Positions 34,696 through 50,290 of a stretch of DNA of 64,000 nucleotides are shown here, piece after piece. The notes under the pieces were generated by a model. That model was given only the letters and a program-made list of their open reading frames with translations, had not been told where the DNA came from and searched no databases. Source of the DNA: Cokeromyces recurvatus (taxonomy: Eukaryota; Mucoromycota; Mucoromycetes; Mucorales; Mucoraceae). The DNA is taken from positions 930,001 through 994,000 of the forward strand of contig NW_026251390.1 in assembly GCF_025118155.1 (NCBI RefSeq), read 5' to 3'. A program made the translations under genes and the position numbers. The first letter of the stretch is position 1, and each line of letters opens with the position of its first letter.

Positions 34696-35448
34696 TTATA
34701 GTTTAGATTTATTAGTGTTATAAATATCGACACCCCAAAATGGAGAAGGATCAATGAGACGTTTTGGTTCTTTTGTTGCTAATTGTTCTAAAGCTTTAAA
34801 TTCGTCTTTTTCTTCAAGTTTAAAAACTTGGAAATTAGAAATGATACGGGATGGGGTTACTGATTTTGGAATGATACTTAGGCCACGTTGCAATCCCCAA
34901 GATAAGAGTACTTGGGCAGCAGTAGAGTTATTATGTTTCTTTGCAATATCAAGCTATAATTGTATACAAATACATATTTATATATTTTTTTAAAAAAAAA
35001 AAAAATTAATCTGAGGATTATCTAAGTACAATTTTATAATATATTACCACGATAGGTTCTTGCATTATAGGAGAATCTGTACTGCCAAGGGGAGAATAAG
35101 CAGTGACTATTATACAAATAAAGTAAAAGATATTATTATTTGCATAAATTACTGAATAAATAATATACCATGAATCGTATTTGATTGACAGTATTTAATT
35201 AGCTCAGGTTGCGGTAAGTAAGGGTGTACTTCTACCTATATAAATATATGTCTATATATTTATCTCATATAGTACATGTATAATATTCTATTCTTACTTG
35301 ATTGACTGCAGGAATTACTTTACAATTCTTTAAAAGACGTTCAAGATGATTGATATTAAAATTACTGACACCAATAGCACGTGTCTTACCTGACTCGAGT
35401 AGGTTTTCCATAGCCTATTATAGATAACTATTAGAAAAGAAAAGTGAA

Positions 35449-35480
<32 letters not shown>

Positions 35481-36306
35481 ATTACGGCATAGGTGTCAAT
35501 AAAATCAACAGAATGATCAATTGCAATATTTCCATTCTCATCCTTTGGTATATTATATTTGGAAGGTTTGAAAGCAACTGGCCTTTTTCTTTATAAGGAG
35601 GAAAAATGGGTATTATTAACACTATTGATACCTATAAATGAAACATAGAACATACCAATGCATAAGATACAAATCAACATAATCTAATTGAAGATTAGCA
35701 AGAGACGCATCAAGTGCCTTTTCAACAAGATCTGGTTGATGACTTGTATTCCAACTATATTAAAAAAAAAATTTGTATTTACATGTGGTTCCTTTTTTTT
35801 TTTCTTTCTTTTTTTACAGTTTAGTGGTTATGAATATTTGCTCACGAGGTATTCCACTATCTTTAATTGCTTGTCCAACTTCTTTTTCGTTACGATCTAT
35901 ATAAAAGAAATGAGTTCTTATTTACCTGATTGTTTTTTTTTATAAATAATTTACAAACATAAGCCGTGTCTATGTGTCTATATCTATTAAAATCATAAAT
36001 AAATATACATTCTGCTTTTTATTCTATTTTATTTTTTCCTATGGTTTTATATTTTTATACCCTGCTTCAAGTGCAATCAAAACTGCATTATAAACTTCAG
36101 TTGGTTTAGATTGCCTTTATAATTTATTAATATTTTTTTTTTAAAAAAAAAAAGTATTTATTCATGTCTTCCTACCAAGTTCCTAAACCAAAAGCAGGCA
36201 TAATAACACCATTATTCCTATATATTTAAAATCAGATTATAATCTATAATTATATTGAGTTAGTTGTATAAACGCTTTACAACAAAATCGTAGCTCCTAA
36301 AGACAT
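34696..36306 (-). CDS. Aldo-keto reductase
   Basis: Eleven exons on the complement: 36281-36306, 36176-36217, 36061-36114, 35955-35983, 35818-35896, 35656-35754, 35486-35582, 35298-35414, 35169-35235, 35048-35106 and 34696-34953; 308 residues. Every junction keeps the frame. The catalytic tetrad is intact: D46 and Y51 (HIDTAYVYRNE), K76 (ITTKLWN) and H109 (LMHWPVAFKP). Also present are the signatures [33 protein letters not shown] and the NADPH-binding [11 protein letters not shown]. It is an NADPH-dependent carbonyl reductase of the AKR1-5 type (xylose, glycerol or general aldehyde reductase); the substrate is not deducible. One exon is only 29 bases. Confidence 0.95.
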
Positions 36307-38477
36307 TATATATAAATATGTGTAAAGAAAAAGATAAGTAGAAGAAAAAATGTCCAGTATTTAATATTATATTATTAAAATTGCTTCTTTATTTTTTTGG
36401 TGTATCCATGGATAAAAATTACAAATGATTATGATTTGCCATTTGTATAATTTATGCTCAACTCATAATATTAGAACTGTTAACGGTTAAATAGGTATAA
36501 TCAATAATGGTTTATGGAGTGAATTTAAAGCGATATAAACTAGAATGTAACTTCCTAAAGGGAGTAATATTACGAATCAAAGTAGAATGAAATACTATTA
36601 ATATGAGAGATGGACGAAGAACTCTTTTTTTTTTTTTTGTTTGGGGCTTCGGGGAATTATGCTTCCGTTTTTTATCTGCTTACATAATTCAATATACTCC
36701 ATCTTGAGACTTATTTTATTTGTATTAAGTTTTCAATTTGAGATAAAACAAAAAGATAGATATTTTAGGCAGTGAATAAGAATAATAAACGCTTAAACAT
36801 AGACTTTGATTAACTCTGTTTTGTTCTAATGGTCCAATATAATATAAGATGTCTAAGCTGTCCAAGTTAAATCAATGAATAGGAAATTATAACAAACGAA
36901 AATAAAATTCTCTTGAAAAGCAGTAAGAGGAAAAGAAAAGAATGTGAGGACTTGAAGTAAATAAATATTTGCTGTATATATGAATGGAAAAAAAAAAAAA
37001 AAAAAAAAAAAAGAGAATTAATTTAATTGCTGTTATCCAGAATTAGCTGAAGGTAATAGAGCTACTTTTTCAAGACTTCAAAATATAAACTGTAAATATT
37101 GGTATTAATGGAAAGCAGGATTTGTTGACTTGAAAATAATATCTACCTTTGCTCATATAATTTATATACTGAAACAGGTAAATTAATGATTTCTAAATCT
37201 GAGGGAGAGTAAGTATCAACAAGTAAAAAGGATTACATTTCATAGTACAAATTAAAAATATACATCATAGATTATGTTAATATTCAACTAAACGAGATAT
37301 TTACTTCGAATAGTACTATCTGAATCTATGCAGCGATTAATAATATTAATTATGATATAAGGGATATTTTTTTTTCTTTAAAAAAAAAAAAGTTCTCTAT
37401 AAAGCAAGTATGCATATAATTAGTAAGAAGATCTACAGTTTTAACTCATTATCCTTATCTTTCCAATCTTGCAAGAAGTTTCTAGTAATTTCATGAAATT
37501 TCGAAACTTTATAAACGGTCAGAATTCATATATGATTCATGATTATCCAAGTTTTATACATAAAATTATTATTATTTTCATTTTATATTCATGCATGATT
37601 TTATACGTATTTTAAATATGCATGTTTCTGATTCACTAAAAACGAAATATTTTTATACTTTATGTATGTCATTCTTGTAATATTTAAATGATAATAGTGA
37701 ACACTATTACTTATTCAAGTAGTTTATATTCATTACACCGAACGATATTTAGAAGAAGAAGAAAGTGGTAATTTTTACTATAATACTTAAAATCATTCCT
37801 AAACATCCCATTAATAAAAGATACAATGAGTAACTTGTCTTTATAATGCTCAAATTTCTTTGGTTTTCAGGCTTCATTTATTGTTGTAATGAATACCAAA
37901 TTAGTATACCAATCATTGTTATATTCTGTGAACTCTCTCTTGTACTTGTATATGCTTCTAATCTATAATTATCATTTACATTTTTAGCTTTTTTTATTAT
38001 GTACTTTCGTTTTAACTTATTGCATTTTTTTTTTACCATCATTAATTAAGATATTTAGCATCTCTTGTCTGACTCTTTAGATACCTTGATATAAAGGTAA
38101 ACAATCTTTGTCTGTCAAATGGCTATTAAATACCAATATTTTCTGAATATGCTTTAAGATACAAGTAACATATTAAAAATATGTCGAAATATGGTCATTT
38201 TTAACTGTTAGAATATTCGAAAAGTATAGTTTCCCGATCTTCTCTTTAAGTATGTCTTTTTTTTTTTTTGAGCCTGCACAAGTATAATATTCTAAAGTAG
38301 AGAATATTCTAAGTTGATGGGAACCATTATCATCATCATACTCTGAAGCAAATATTTGGCTTCGGTTAGGATTTATAGCGCAAAGAGAAATATTTTTCAA
38401 ATTTTCATTTTTCATTACATCTCCTAATAATGAAATCCCAACATCTTGATTAGAATAATGAACGTAATCTCCAGCAG

Positions 38478-38514
<37 letters not shown>

Positions 38515-39448
38515 ATTGGATCTTGGAATTTCTGAAAACTGTTTCAGGTGTTTTAATAAAATAAATAAATATATGCATACACTATCATGCAAGTAATGTT
38601 TCTATTCAATTTGAACCTCTTGAAATTAAATAATGTATCGAATATTTCGAGCTTAGCTTTCACAGGTAGTTGGTAATTTGATACCAGAAAAGGACAAAAG
38701 AATATTGTTTGGATTAATAGGTACAGGACATAAAGAAAATAAACGTGGAGGCTCTCACTATCTTTAAGCTCTTTGATACATGACGTGCTTTCATAGTTGG
38801 CTTCTTATTGTATTTTTTTCTTTAAGTATATATGCTGTCTACTTTGAATTTTATTCCATTTTATCGGGCAAACGCTTAATTCTTTTTTTTTTCTTCTTGT
38901 TAATTAGTTGGTTCTGAAAGAACGCAAAAAGACGAATTAAAGGCATGCATTTTGAAACAATAAAAGCATAGATCCAGCATATAGAATAATAATAATGATG
39001 AAGAACAAGTTTGCTAGTGATATCAAAAGAGCAAACAGCGGATCAAAAACAAATCAAATCAAAATTAAAATACCAATGAAACATTTAAAACTATACAGTT
39101 TGTTTTCAAAGTAAAGTGAAATAAATCGAGAATTTAATTAAATTAAATATTGTTCCAAGACTTTTTATTATTATTCTTTATTGAATAATAGAAAGAAATC
39201 AGCAACTTTTCGAATCAGAATATTGTATATATTTGACTCTAAATTGAGGAACATCGTTACTAATGTCATTTTAAAACATGAAAGCATAAACGAGGAAATG
39301 ACTTTATTAGCTTTCGACGAAAAAAAAAAAAAAGATATATAAGGACACGTATTTTTCTTTTACATTTGAACTTTTCCTTTATATATATATACACATACAT
39401 ATATAAAATATACTAAAAAAAACAAGAAAACTTTTTAAAGAGCTTTTA
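36307..39448. other. Gene-poor 3.1 kb between divergent genes
   Basis: AT-rich divergent region with A/T runs, the longest a T33 tract near 38480-38511. A 33-codon open stretch at 38666-38767 preceded by a splice-acceptor-like CACAG looks like an orphan last exon (described separately). Nothing else is supported. The 80-codon minus-strand frame at 38173-38415 is unrecognised. Confidence 0.5.
38666..38767 (+). pseudogene. Orphan exon-like fragment, unrecognised
   Basis: Begins right after a TTTCACAG acceptor-like sequence and runs 33 codons to a TAA (VVGNLIPEKDKRILFGLIG, then a Lys/Gly-rich end). Residue use is protein-like for such AT-rich DNA. No partner exon was found upstream. It could be a gene relic or chance. 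Confidence 0.3.
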
Positions 39449-40725
39449 ATGAGAGCTTTTAACGATTCTAGTACTGAAATGAACCTATCTATTACTGAAG
39501 GTATGTAACTAAAAGTTAATTTATAATTGTTTCATATATATTAATTGATTTTATATATATACATATACATATATATATAGTTAATTCATCTGAATTGAAA
39601 CACCTTCAATATCAGCAGCCTGCTCACAACAGTGCTTACTCGGATGCTACACCAGTTTCAACTTTATTGGATTCTGAGGATTTTTGTAATCAGGCATTAT
39701 CTTCTGTTGATGCATTTTCTGGAGCAACTTCCATATCTCTTATTGTTGATTATCAACAGTCAAGTAATGACTCGATGAATAATTATCAACAAGTAGCGGT
39801 AACTGATCCTCCAACTTCAGCCGACTCATTTGATTTTGATAATCACAACATTTATTCCTCTGCCTCTCAAGCACCTCAATCCCTCGGTCATTCGTGTTCT
39901 TCTGCTTCTACCCAAATGATATTAAACTTGAATCACTCTTCTAATGAGCTACCTTATCTTCCAATGTTTAATAACAATAACATCAACGTAGGAGATTTGA
40001 TATCGAATGGACTACCTATCACAGATTACGACAGCACTATCTTACCTTCTACTTCTATGGTTTTTTCAAGCATGGGAAAGATGATGCCAAGGAATCCTTT
40101 GTCTTACCCTTACAACTATCAAGATAATGGGGGTTACAGTCTTATTAGACAACCTGATCTTGTCGACCCCTATGAGGGAATCATTAGAGAAGCTAATGTT
40201 TTATTCTGTGATGAACCTGATAAAGTATCTAGAGGATGGTCCATGACTGAAAAATGTCAAAGCCGACGCCTTGTCAGATTCTGGAGTGAACACTATGTCC
40301 AACGGAATGGCTCTCAAAGTAATGATTTACTCAAATGTGGATATCATATTCAAGAGGATAGTAGTGACTATTATGCTCAACCAAATGATCCACTTTTGGT
40401 TTCCTGTATCTATTGGAAAGCTGTAGACAAATACTTTATTACCTCAGTAGACTACATTAGACTCTTGGAAGGTCTCTTAAGAGTTCGATATACTTTTCAA
40501 GAAAAGAATCGCGTCAGACGTAACTTGTCCGCTTTCAGTAATATAACAATAAAGAACAACGATCCTAAAACAGTTGATTTTTACAAGTTGATCATGAGCT
40601 ATTCTAATCCAAAACCAAGAAATATTGACAAAGATATCAAGGCATTTGAATGGTACACCGTACCTTATGCAATCACAAAAGTTATTAACAGATTCAAGGC
40701 TACGCATTTAAGTATTATATTGTAA
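39449..40725 (+). CDS. MedA-like (DUF7082-type) transcriptional regulator
   Basis: Exons 39449-39500 and 39581-40725 give 398 residues. The first half is Ser/Asn/Gln-rich and probably disordered. From about residue 230 there is a conserved-looking domain: SRGWSMTEKCQSRRLVRFW, VSCIYWKAVDKYFITSVDYI, LRVRYTFQEKNRVRRNL, and FYKLIMSYSNPKPRNIDKDI with a Trp after it. I recognise this as the fungal domain of the Medusa (MedA/Ren1/Acr1) regulators. In Ascomycota these control conidiophore development, adhesion and virulence traits. Family assignment is from memory of the pattern, so moderate. It lies downstream of a 3.1-kb upstream region. Confidence 0.7.
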
Positions 40726-40985
40726 TAATATGAGTACTTTTTTTTCTATTCTATTAATATCTATTGATATATTTATATATATTGCTTTAATAAGTATAAG
40801 GTATTAAAAACAGTACATTTGTGTTTTTGTTTTCTTCAAAAAAAAAAAAAAAAAAATAAATAGCCTAACATATAATATATTAATCCACTGTCTACTCATA
40901 AATAATAAAATGATAAAATTTTGATTAAAAAATAAACCATCCCACTGCCATATATAGAATTCAATATAAATTTCTCCTTCTTTTT

Positions 40986-40987
<2 letters not shown>

Positions 40988-41031
<44 letters not shown>
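40988..41031. repeat. T44 homopolymer
   Basis: Unbroken run of 44 T in intergenic DNA, 262 bp past the MedA-like stop. Confidence 0.9.
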
Positions 41032-41617
41032 CCAAGATCTTTCATAATCAACTTTTGTTTTTATAATAGAAGACTGCTCTTTAATCCTATTGAAGCTATT
41101 CTCATTGCTATGTTTATAAATACCCTAATTTCATATAAAGATAATGTAATTTAGTTTAAATAAAACTCTTTCTTTTTTTTTTTTGAAAAAATAAATAAAT
41201 AAAGATAAAATAAAATAAAAGTGTTAGGAGAGGGTAAGTTGACTATAGATTCCTATTCATTTTGATAACTTTACTGTCAAAGAGAATCATTTTTGCTTTC
41301 AATATGAATATTAACTTCTATGTGTTTATTTATTTTTGTTTGCTTTTGTCTTTGTTTTACAAATCCCTTATTAAGGAAACTATTATTGTTATTGTTATTT
41401 TGAAGGATTTATGCAGAATATCATTAATATCGAATATTTAACTTAATAATAATAATAATAAAGCTTACAAATATTATGAGTTTAAGGTAATAATAGAATT
41501 GACTTTACATCATCCAGTTCTTCTCTTATTACCATTAGTCACAATAAATACTCTGCAGAAATAATGTGGATCATAAACATCTAAATTGCTTCATGATGAA
41601 ACTAGCAGTTCTTAAAG

Positions 41618-41619
<2 letters not shown>

Positions 41620-41663
<44 letters not shown>
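41620..41663. repeat. A44 homopolymer
   Basis: Unbroken run of 44 A in intergenic DNA, same length as the T44 tract 590 bp upstream. Confidence 0.9.
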
Positions 41664-41665
<2 letters not shown>

Positions 41666-42231
41666 TAGACGAGGTAGAAATCCCCCTCCCCCTCCTTCCT
41701 TCTCCACCTCCTCCTCTCCTTTATTTTTTATGCTCACAACACAAAATAAAATAAAATAAAATAAAAGGCTCTGCTTGTATCACAATTACCTATTGTTGAG
41801 AGAGTCTGTTTTATACTTTAGAACCTGACATGTATGTTATTCGACTTATATTTACTACCGCGTAATATAAATTTCTATTAGATGGATTTATATTCGAATC
41901 AATTTAACAATAAAATATATACATTTCTATATTCTAGTCAAGTTATTATAAACTTTTAAATTTGAAAGTGGTTCTTTTCTCCCTTTGTTTGTTTCCTTCC
42001 TCCTCTTATTCCCCTCCCCCCCTCCAATTTATATTAAATAAACATACAATTATTTGTGCAATGATAATGCAAGTCTAATAGTTGGCCAAGTTACAATTGT
42101 ATCACAACACACATATTTATTTGACCTTTACCCCCTTCTTCTTTTTTTTTTTTATCTTTCTCCTTTTTTTCTTCTTTAATTATATAAATTAATTTAAAAA
42201 AGGCTATATATATATATATATTGTATATAGA

Positions 42232-43071
42232 ATGAAGATCTTCAATAAAGAAACTGTTTCATTATTAGATCGAAACTACAAGAATACAAAAAAGTCTAAT
42301 CATTATTACCATAAAAACCCTACTGCTACTACGACATTAGCACACGTTATGCATTTGTTTGAAGAAAAGAATAAATATCCTCCTTTACCTTTTACGGGTC
42401 CTTTACCCATCAAAGCCAATGGAGCTATTGTTGTACATCGACCCAATCATCCTATTCATATAAACGGTGACACTTACTCAGATGATGATGATGATAATGA
42501 TAATGATAATTTTATGATGGATAATAAAGGTAGGGATAGTTCATCAAAAGCAACTACCGCTAGCAGGAGTAGTGATAGTACAGAAGAAGAGTACGACTCA
42601 TCCACTGCCATTCAATTCATTCATGAAGAAAATAAACGACTCTGTCAACAGATACTCTTTGAAAGGAAGCAATTTGAGAAATGGAGAAATAAGAAAAAGA
42701 ACGAACGAAAAGAACTTGTGTCAGCAAAGCAAACAATACAGGAATTAAAACAAAAGATGGAAAGATTAGAGAAATTATTCATGATGTCTTTAGGTCATAC
42801 AGATAACAAGAATGGAATAAAATCTTTACGTCGTCAATCCATGGGTGCAACAGTAGAAAGAAGGGAACATTTAAAATTATCTAATATCACTTGTGAGCAA
42901 AAGATACAAGTTTTATTAAATGAAATAGAAGCCATGGAACAAGAAGAAATAAAGGCTTCAAAAAGGCTATCGATACAAAAGGACGAATATGAAAGAAAGA
43001 TAGCTTATAAAGATACTATGATTCAACAATTAGCTAACGAGTTACAACTACTGAAGAGACGAAACTTTTAA
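42232..43071 (+). CDS. Coiled-coil protein of unknown function
   Basis: Single exon of 279 codons starting at an ATG just after a TATATA stretch. I do not recognise it. Visible features are a short N-terminal segment with PPLPFTGPLPIKANG, an acidic Asp/Asn run near residues 84-95, and a Ser-rich linker. From about residue 125 to the end there is a highly charged helical region with heptad-like leucines (ENKRLCQQILFERKQFEKW, QELKQKMERLEKLF, QQLANELQLLKRR). It is likely a cytoplasmic or cytoskeletal dimer. The stop is only 33 bp from the convergent PP2A subunit gene. Confidence 0.7.
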   Translation: MKIFNKETVSLLDRNYKNTKKSNHYYHKNPTATTTLAHVMHLFEEKNKYPPLPFTGPLPIKANGAIVVHRPNHPIHINGDTYSDDDDDNDNDNFMMDNKGRDSSSKATTASRSSDSTEEEYDSSTAIQFIHEENKRLCQQILFERKQFEKWRNKKKNERKELVSAKQTIQELKQKMERLEKLFMMSLGHTDNKNGIKSLRRQSMGATVERREHLKLSNITCEQKIQVLLNEIEAMEQEEIKASKRLSIQKDEYERKIAYKDTMIQQLANELQLLKRRNF

Positions 43072-43104
43072 CATAACATAGTGGATATTTGTTTTAATAA
43101 TAAA

Positions 43105-45799
<2,695 letters not shown>

Positions 45800-47124
45800 T
45801 TTAAATATATGTGTAAAAAAAAAAATAAAATGAAATGAAATGAAATGAAAGAAAATAAAAAAGGAAAAGGAAAAGAAAAGGAAAATAAATAGAAATAGAG
45901 GGAAAAGGGATAAAAAAAAAATAGACGAAAAAAGCAAAATTTATGCTGTCAAATTGTGATATTGTTTATTATAAGCAGAAATCTCCAAAAAAGAAAAAAT
46001 AACAAAATGTTTGTTTCATATTCAAAAAGGACCCTTGTGGTGCTATTTATTTTTCCTTATTTGGTTCATTTCTTTTTAAATAGGAGAAGAATCATAACAA
46101 GTCAATGTTGGCTATTCATTAATAACGAAGAGATAAGAATATCCCCCGCTTTTTTTTTAAGAATAAGAATACAAATAAAGGTCTAAAATTCAGAAATAAT
46201 ACTGAAACCAACTGTTTTTTTTTGTAGTGTAGGAATTGTTATTTTAATAGTAGAGAATTATCAGGCACAAATAACTAACTTTCTATTGGTTAATATTAGT
46301 TAACAATGAAAAAGAATATAAATACTTTTTATTATGTCAAAACAAACAGATATACAATAATAGGTATATTTTGACTAATTGTTAACTAAAGAGACTGATA
46401 TATCCTCCCCCCCTCCTCCTTTTTTTTTTTAAGAAGGTCTTTCACAACGTACCAAACAGGTTCTTTTTTTTTTAGTGGCATACAACACTATTTTTTTTTA
46501 TAAAGCATGACGCATTTCTTAGGTTTCTTCTTCTTTAAGAATAGAATAGTTCTTTAAAGAACCGATATATATAAATATATTTAAATGATTACATTTCCTT
46601 TATAATAGATATCGAATTATTAGTTTAGAATTGAGATAAAATTAGATCTTTTAAAGAAGTTGTGTACAGTTACACTGAACCACGCTAAATAGATCATAGT
46701 TGCTTTTTTCTTTTTCTTTTTTTTTTTTTTGTTTCAAGATACAACAAGATGCAATATTGATGTCAACGATGAAGCTTCTAATATAATATATATTTTATAG
46801 CAAAATTAGGAATGTATGTCTTTTTAATTAAACTAGACTGTATAATGAAAAAAAAAAAAAAAAAAAAAAAAACTTATTGTTGATTTTGCTATCTAAAGTC
46901 GGAGTCCCTTTTTATATATTGGGAAAATAAGGGCATGGTTTCTACCTGAAATTAGATCAGAGCTCGGAATTGACAAAAGCAATAAAAATGAATTTTATTA
47001 TCATTCTTTTATTTTATTTTTATTTCTTATTGTACCTTCCTTTTCCTTACTCCTGCTTTACTCTTCGCCCTTCCTCTCTCTCTCTCTCTTTCTCTTCTTC
47101 CAAGTAATTCCTTTTTGTCAGTCA
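45800..47124. other. Divergent promoter region, PP2A B'' and MARK-like kinase
   Basis: No gene seen. GAAAT/GGAAA repeats lie just upstream of the PP2A start, a poly(A) run at 46849-46872, and CT-rich sequence just before the kinase ATG. Confidence 0.6.
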
Positions 47125-47939
47125 ATGGGGCTTAATGCAGTTGCAGATCAATTTAGAAAATGGAAACGGCAATCACAGAATCGAGAACAAACGACTTCAA
47201 CCATTCCGAATATAAATAATAATAGACAAGTAGAAATCAATCATCGCAATGAAAAATTAGTAAAGACATCACCTGTTATTTCTTCGCCACCTCCAATATC
47301 AACACATACAAAAAAGGTTCGAAAACCTCCACATACCTCTACTACTACAACTATAACTAAAAAGCAATATCCTCCAAGTCCAGACACACTTTTGCAAGGC
47401 ATTGGAGATTATACTTTTATTCAACAAATAGGTCAAGGCAAATTTAGTCGAGTTATGCTTTCATATCATTATTTAACTAAAAAGCAGGTTGCTATTAAGG
47501 TATATATCTATATGTGTGTATAATATATATATATATATATATATAAATGTATATGAATATGTATCTTACTTATTTACATCTACATATATATGTGTATATG
47601 ATTAGATTATTGATAAGAGAATCCATGATTATCGTGTCATGTCAAGACTTGTTCGAGAAATAGCCCTCATGGAAGTTTTAGATCATCCAAATATTGTTAA
47701 ATTATATGAAACTTACGAAACAACGGATTCATTGTATTTAGTGATGGAATATGTCGAAGGATTAAATTTAGAAGAATTTTTACAGAAAAGAGGAGGAAAG
47801 TTATCAGAGATTGAAGCTAGAAATATATTTCGGCAAATGGCAGCTGCAATGGATTATTGTCATTCTAAATGGGTTGTACATAGAGATTTGAAGGTGAGTA
47901 GTTCCCATCATCCCCTTCCTTTCCCTCCCCCCTCCCTTT

Positions 47940-47970
<31 letters not shown>

Positions 47971-50171
47971 TTATGCCTAACTGAGATTATTTTTATATTC
48001 AGGCACCAAATATTCTTTTAACAAAAAATAATCAAGTAAAAATAGCTGATTTCGGGCTAGGAAATAGATTTGGTAGAAGAAGATTAAAGACAATTTGTGG
48101 TAAAATAGAATAGATTCCTTTCTCCCTCACTCCACCTTATTTTTTTTTTTGATAATTATCTTTTAATATTTATATATGTATATATTTATATATATTTTTT
48201 TAAGGATCTATGTTATATTATAGCCCAGAAATTATTAATGGTTATGGATATACTGGCCCAGAAGTAGACTGTTGGTGTTTAGGTGTTTCATTATATCGTA
48301 TGACTGTTGGTGAAGAACCTTTTTCCAAAGCAAATAGTATGTAATACTATGACTTCATATTTAATATCTATTTATACCCCTCTTTTTTTTTTTTTTTTTT
48401 TTTTTGTTATACAGCTGTAGGTGATCTAAGAAAGGATGTAACATCTGGTAATTTTACTATACCAAATCATGTTAGTAAAGAATTAAGAGATACCATCATG
48501 AAATGTATGTCTGTCGATAAAACAAAGAGAGCTCGAGTTCATTTAGCATTAAAAGGGGACAAGTGGTTGACAGAGAATGGTGCCTTACCAGAGATATCAA
48601 CTTATGATACACCATTTAACAACGAAGAAAAGAAATTAAAATATATGTATATGAAAGATATGGAAGAAGAGAAAAGGTCCAAAAAATTGATTAAAAGAAC
48701 CCTTGTTTGTCATCCTAAAAGCCCTTCCATGTATTTTACAAGTCTTCTTATACCACATTCATCCAAACCAGAAGATATATTTATGAATAGTGAAAGACAA
48801 CGCCATTTACTCCTTCAGAAAATCAACGAAATTGCTTGTCAGATCCAACTCTCTCCTACTCAACATGGTAGTATCAATAAGTCACCTATTCGACATTTAC
48901 TTCGAAAATTAAAACAACCAGAGAACAGTCATGTCATTTCTAGTAATAGTACTAGTCTTCATGGCTTATCTAATACTTACCTCTTAAATACCGGATCATT
49001 AACGAATGTATCGTCTGAGAACAACAATCATAATGCTCCTGCGCCACCTAGATCTATCATTCGTAAATCTACGTCGAACGTGAGTCTGTCACAATTGTAT
49101 CAACGTGTAGCTAAAGATCAAATTCATTATTATACATTCAAATTGACCCCACAGATAGCAATGAAATTAACTGGTGTAGGAGAATCTTCAGTCTCGTTAC
49201 AAAACAATATGGTGCAACAAGATGAAATCACAATGATGTGTGTTATCTGTAGTATCTGTGATATCATGGGCATCACTTATAATCGAGTCACTAGCGATCG
49301 ACTCATGTGTGTAATGGCTCTTAATGATTATATCAATGATATTAAACCAACAAGCTCATTTTACAAGTTGAAACGAAGAGATAGTAAAATGATATCATCG
49401 AATCCATCTATCAATACAAATGATGGTGGCAGTCAAGCCTCTTTTAGTCGTAGCAGCACAGCAGGGCTATCAGACACAAATCGTTCTTCTTCACATCATT
49501 TCATTAACAATAGTCGATTCAGTAATAAATTTAAACGTATCACAAGTCATGTCTTATCCAGTATTTTCCCATATCATTCATCTACTGTAGTTACCCACGA
49601 GAGTCGATCTCTCCGTTTCCCACCATTTCCTAACGTCAATACTGGAAATAGTCGCTTAGCCCTAGCACCCCCTAATGTCCATCGACTACCAATTGCTGCT
49701 GCTACGAGTAAATTGTCATCACACATCATGAGCAATAATAATAACAATCCAGATGAGGAGGATCCTGTTGATAAAAAGCAACCTGGCATTGCTGTCTTTT
49801 CCATTGAAATCATTTCTCTTACAAAAGATATACAAAAGAATCGTATTGTAGCTCTAAAACTATCAAAGCTAGATGGATCCTCTAAAGTGTTTCGTATTGC
49901 ATGTGGTTGGATTACAGGTGTAATTCAACAGAACATGATGGCAACAACAGCAGAATGGAATGATCCATTGCTGGCAACGGACATAATACCCACTAATAGT
50001 AGTAGTAGTAGTAGTCATTATACTCCATTCATGATACAACACCAATCCTCAGCGAGTCGACACTTATTAAGACCTAAATCAGTGATTACTTTATTACCCG
50101 TTAAAAATGATTCCCCTCCTCCTACTTTTAGTTCAACAAAAATGCCTTCCATGTCACAAATAACTCCTTAA
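47125..50171 (+). CDS. MARK/Kin1-like serine/threonine kinase with C-terminal KA1-like domain
   Basis: Exons 47125-47499, 47606-47893, 48003-48099, 48205-48336 and 48415-50171 give 882 residues. The kinase domain (about 93-350) has [16 protein letters not shown] (K125), HRDLKAPNILL (catalytic Asp 219), the DFG of [10 protein letters not shown], and [19 protein letters not shown] long Ser/Thr-rich linker follows. The C-terminus (about 700-800) has [20 protein letters not shown] and [15 protein letters not shown], like the membrane-binding KA1 domain of MARK, Kin1/Kin2 and Chk1-type kinases. Ala-Pro-Asn replaces the usual Pro-Glu-Asn after HRDLK, and SPE replaces APE. Likely roles are polarity, cytoskeleton or septum control. 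No UBA domain was noticed. Confidence 0.88.
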
Positions 50172-50185
50172 TATATAAATAAATA

Positions 50186-50216
<31 letters not shown>

Positions 50217-50290
50217 ATGTGTATATGTATATGTATATATAATTGCTTAATAAAAATTATTTAATGAATGTCATCTAATTTTTTTTTCCT

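Larger units (their letters stand above)
40726..42231. other. Intergenic with long homopolymers
   Basis: No gene seen. T44 at 40988-41031 and A44 at 41620-41663 stand out, roughly 600 bp apart and in opposite orientation. C/T-rich patches occur near 41685 and 42000. Confidence 0.6.

Noticed and set aside
35486..35588. AKR exon start at the AAAG six bases earlier
   Set aside because: It would create an in-frame TGA at the junction. The next AG restores the family motif LMHWPVAFKP.
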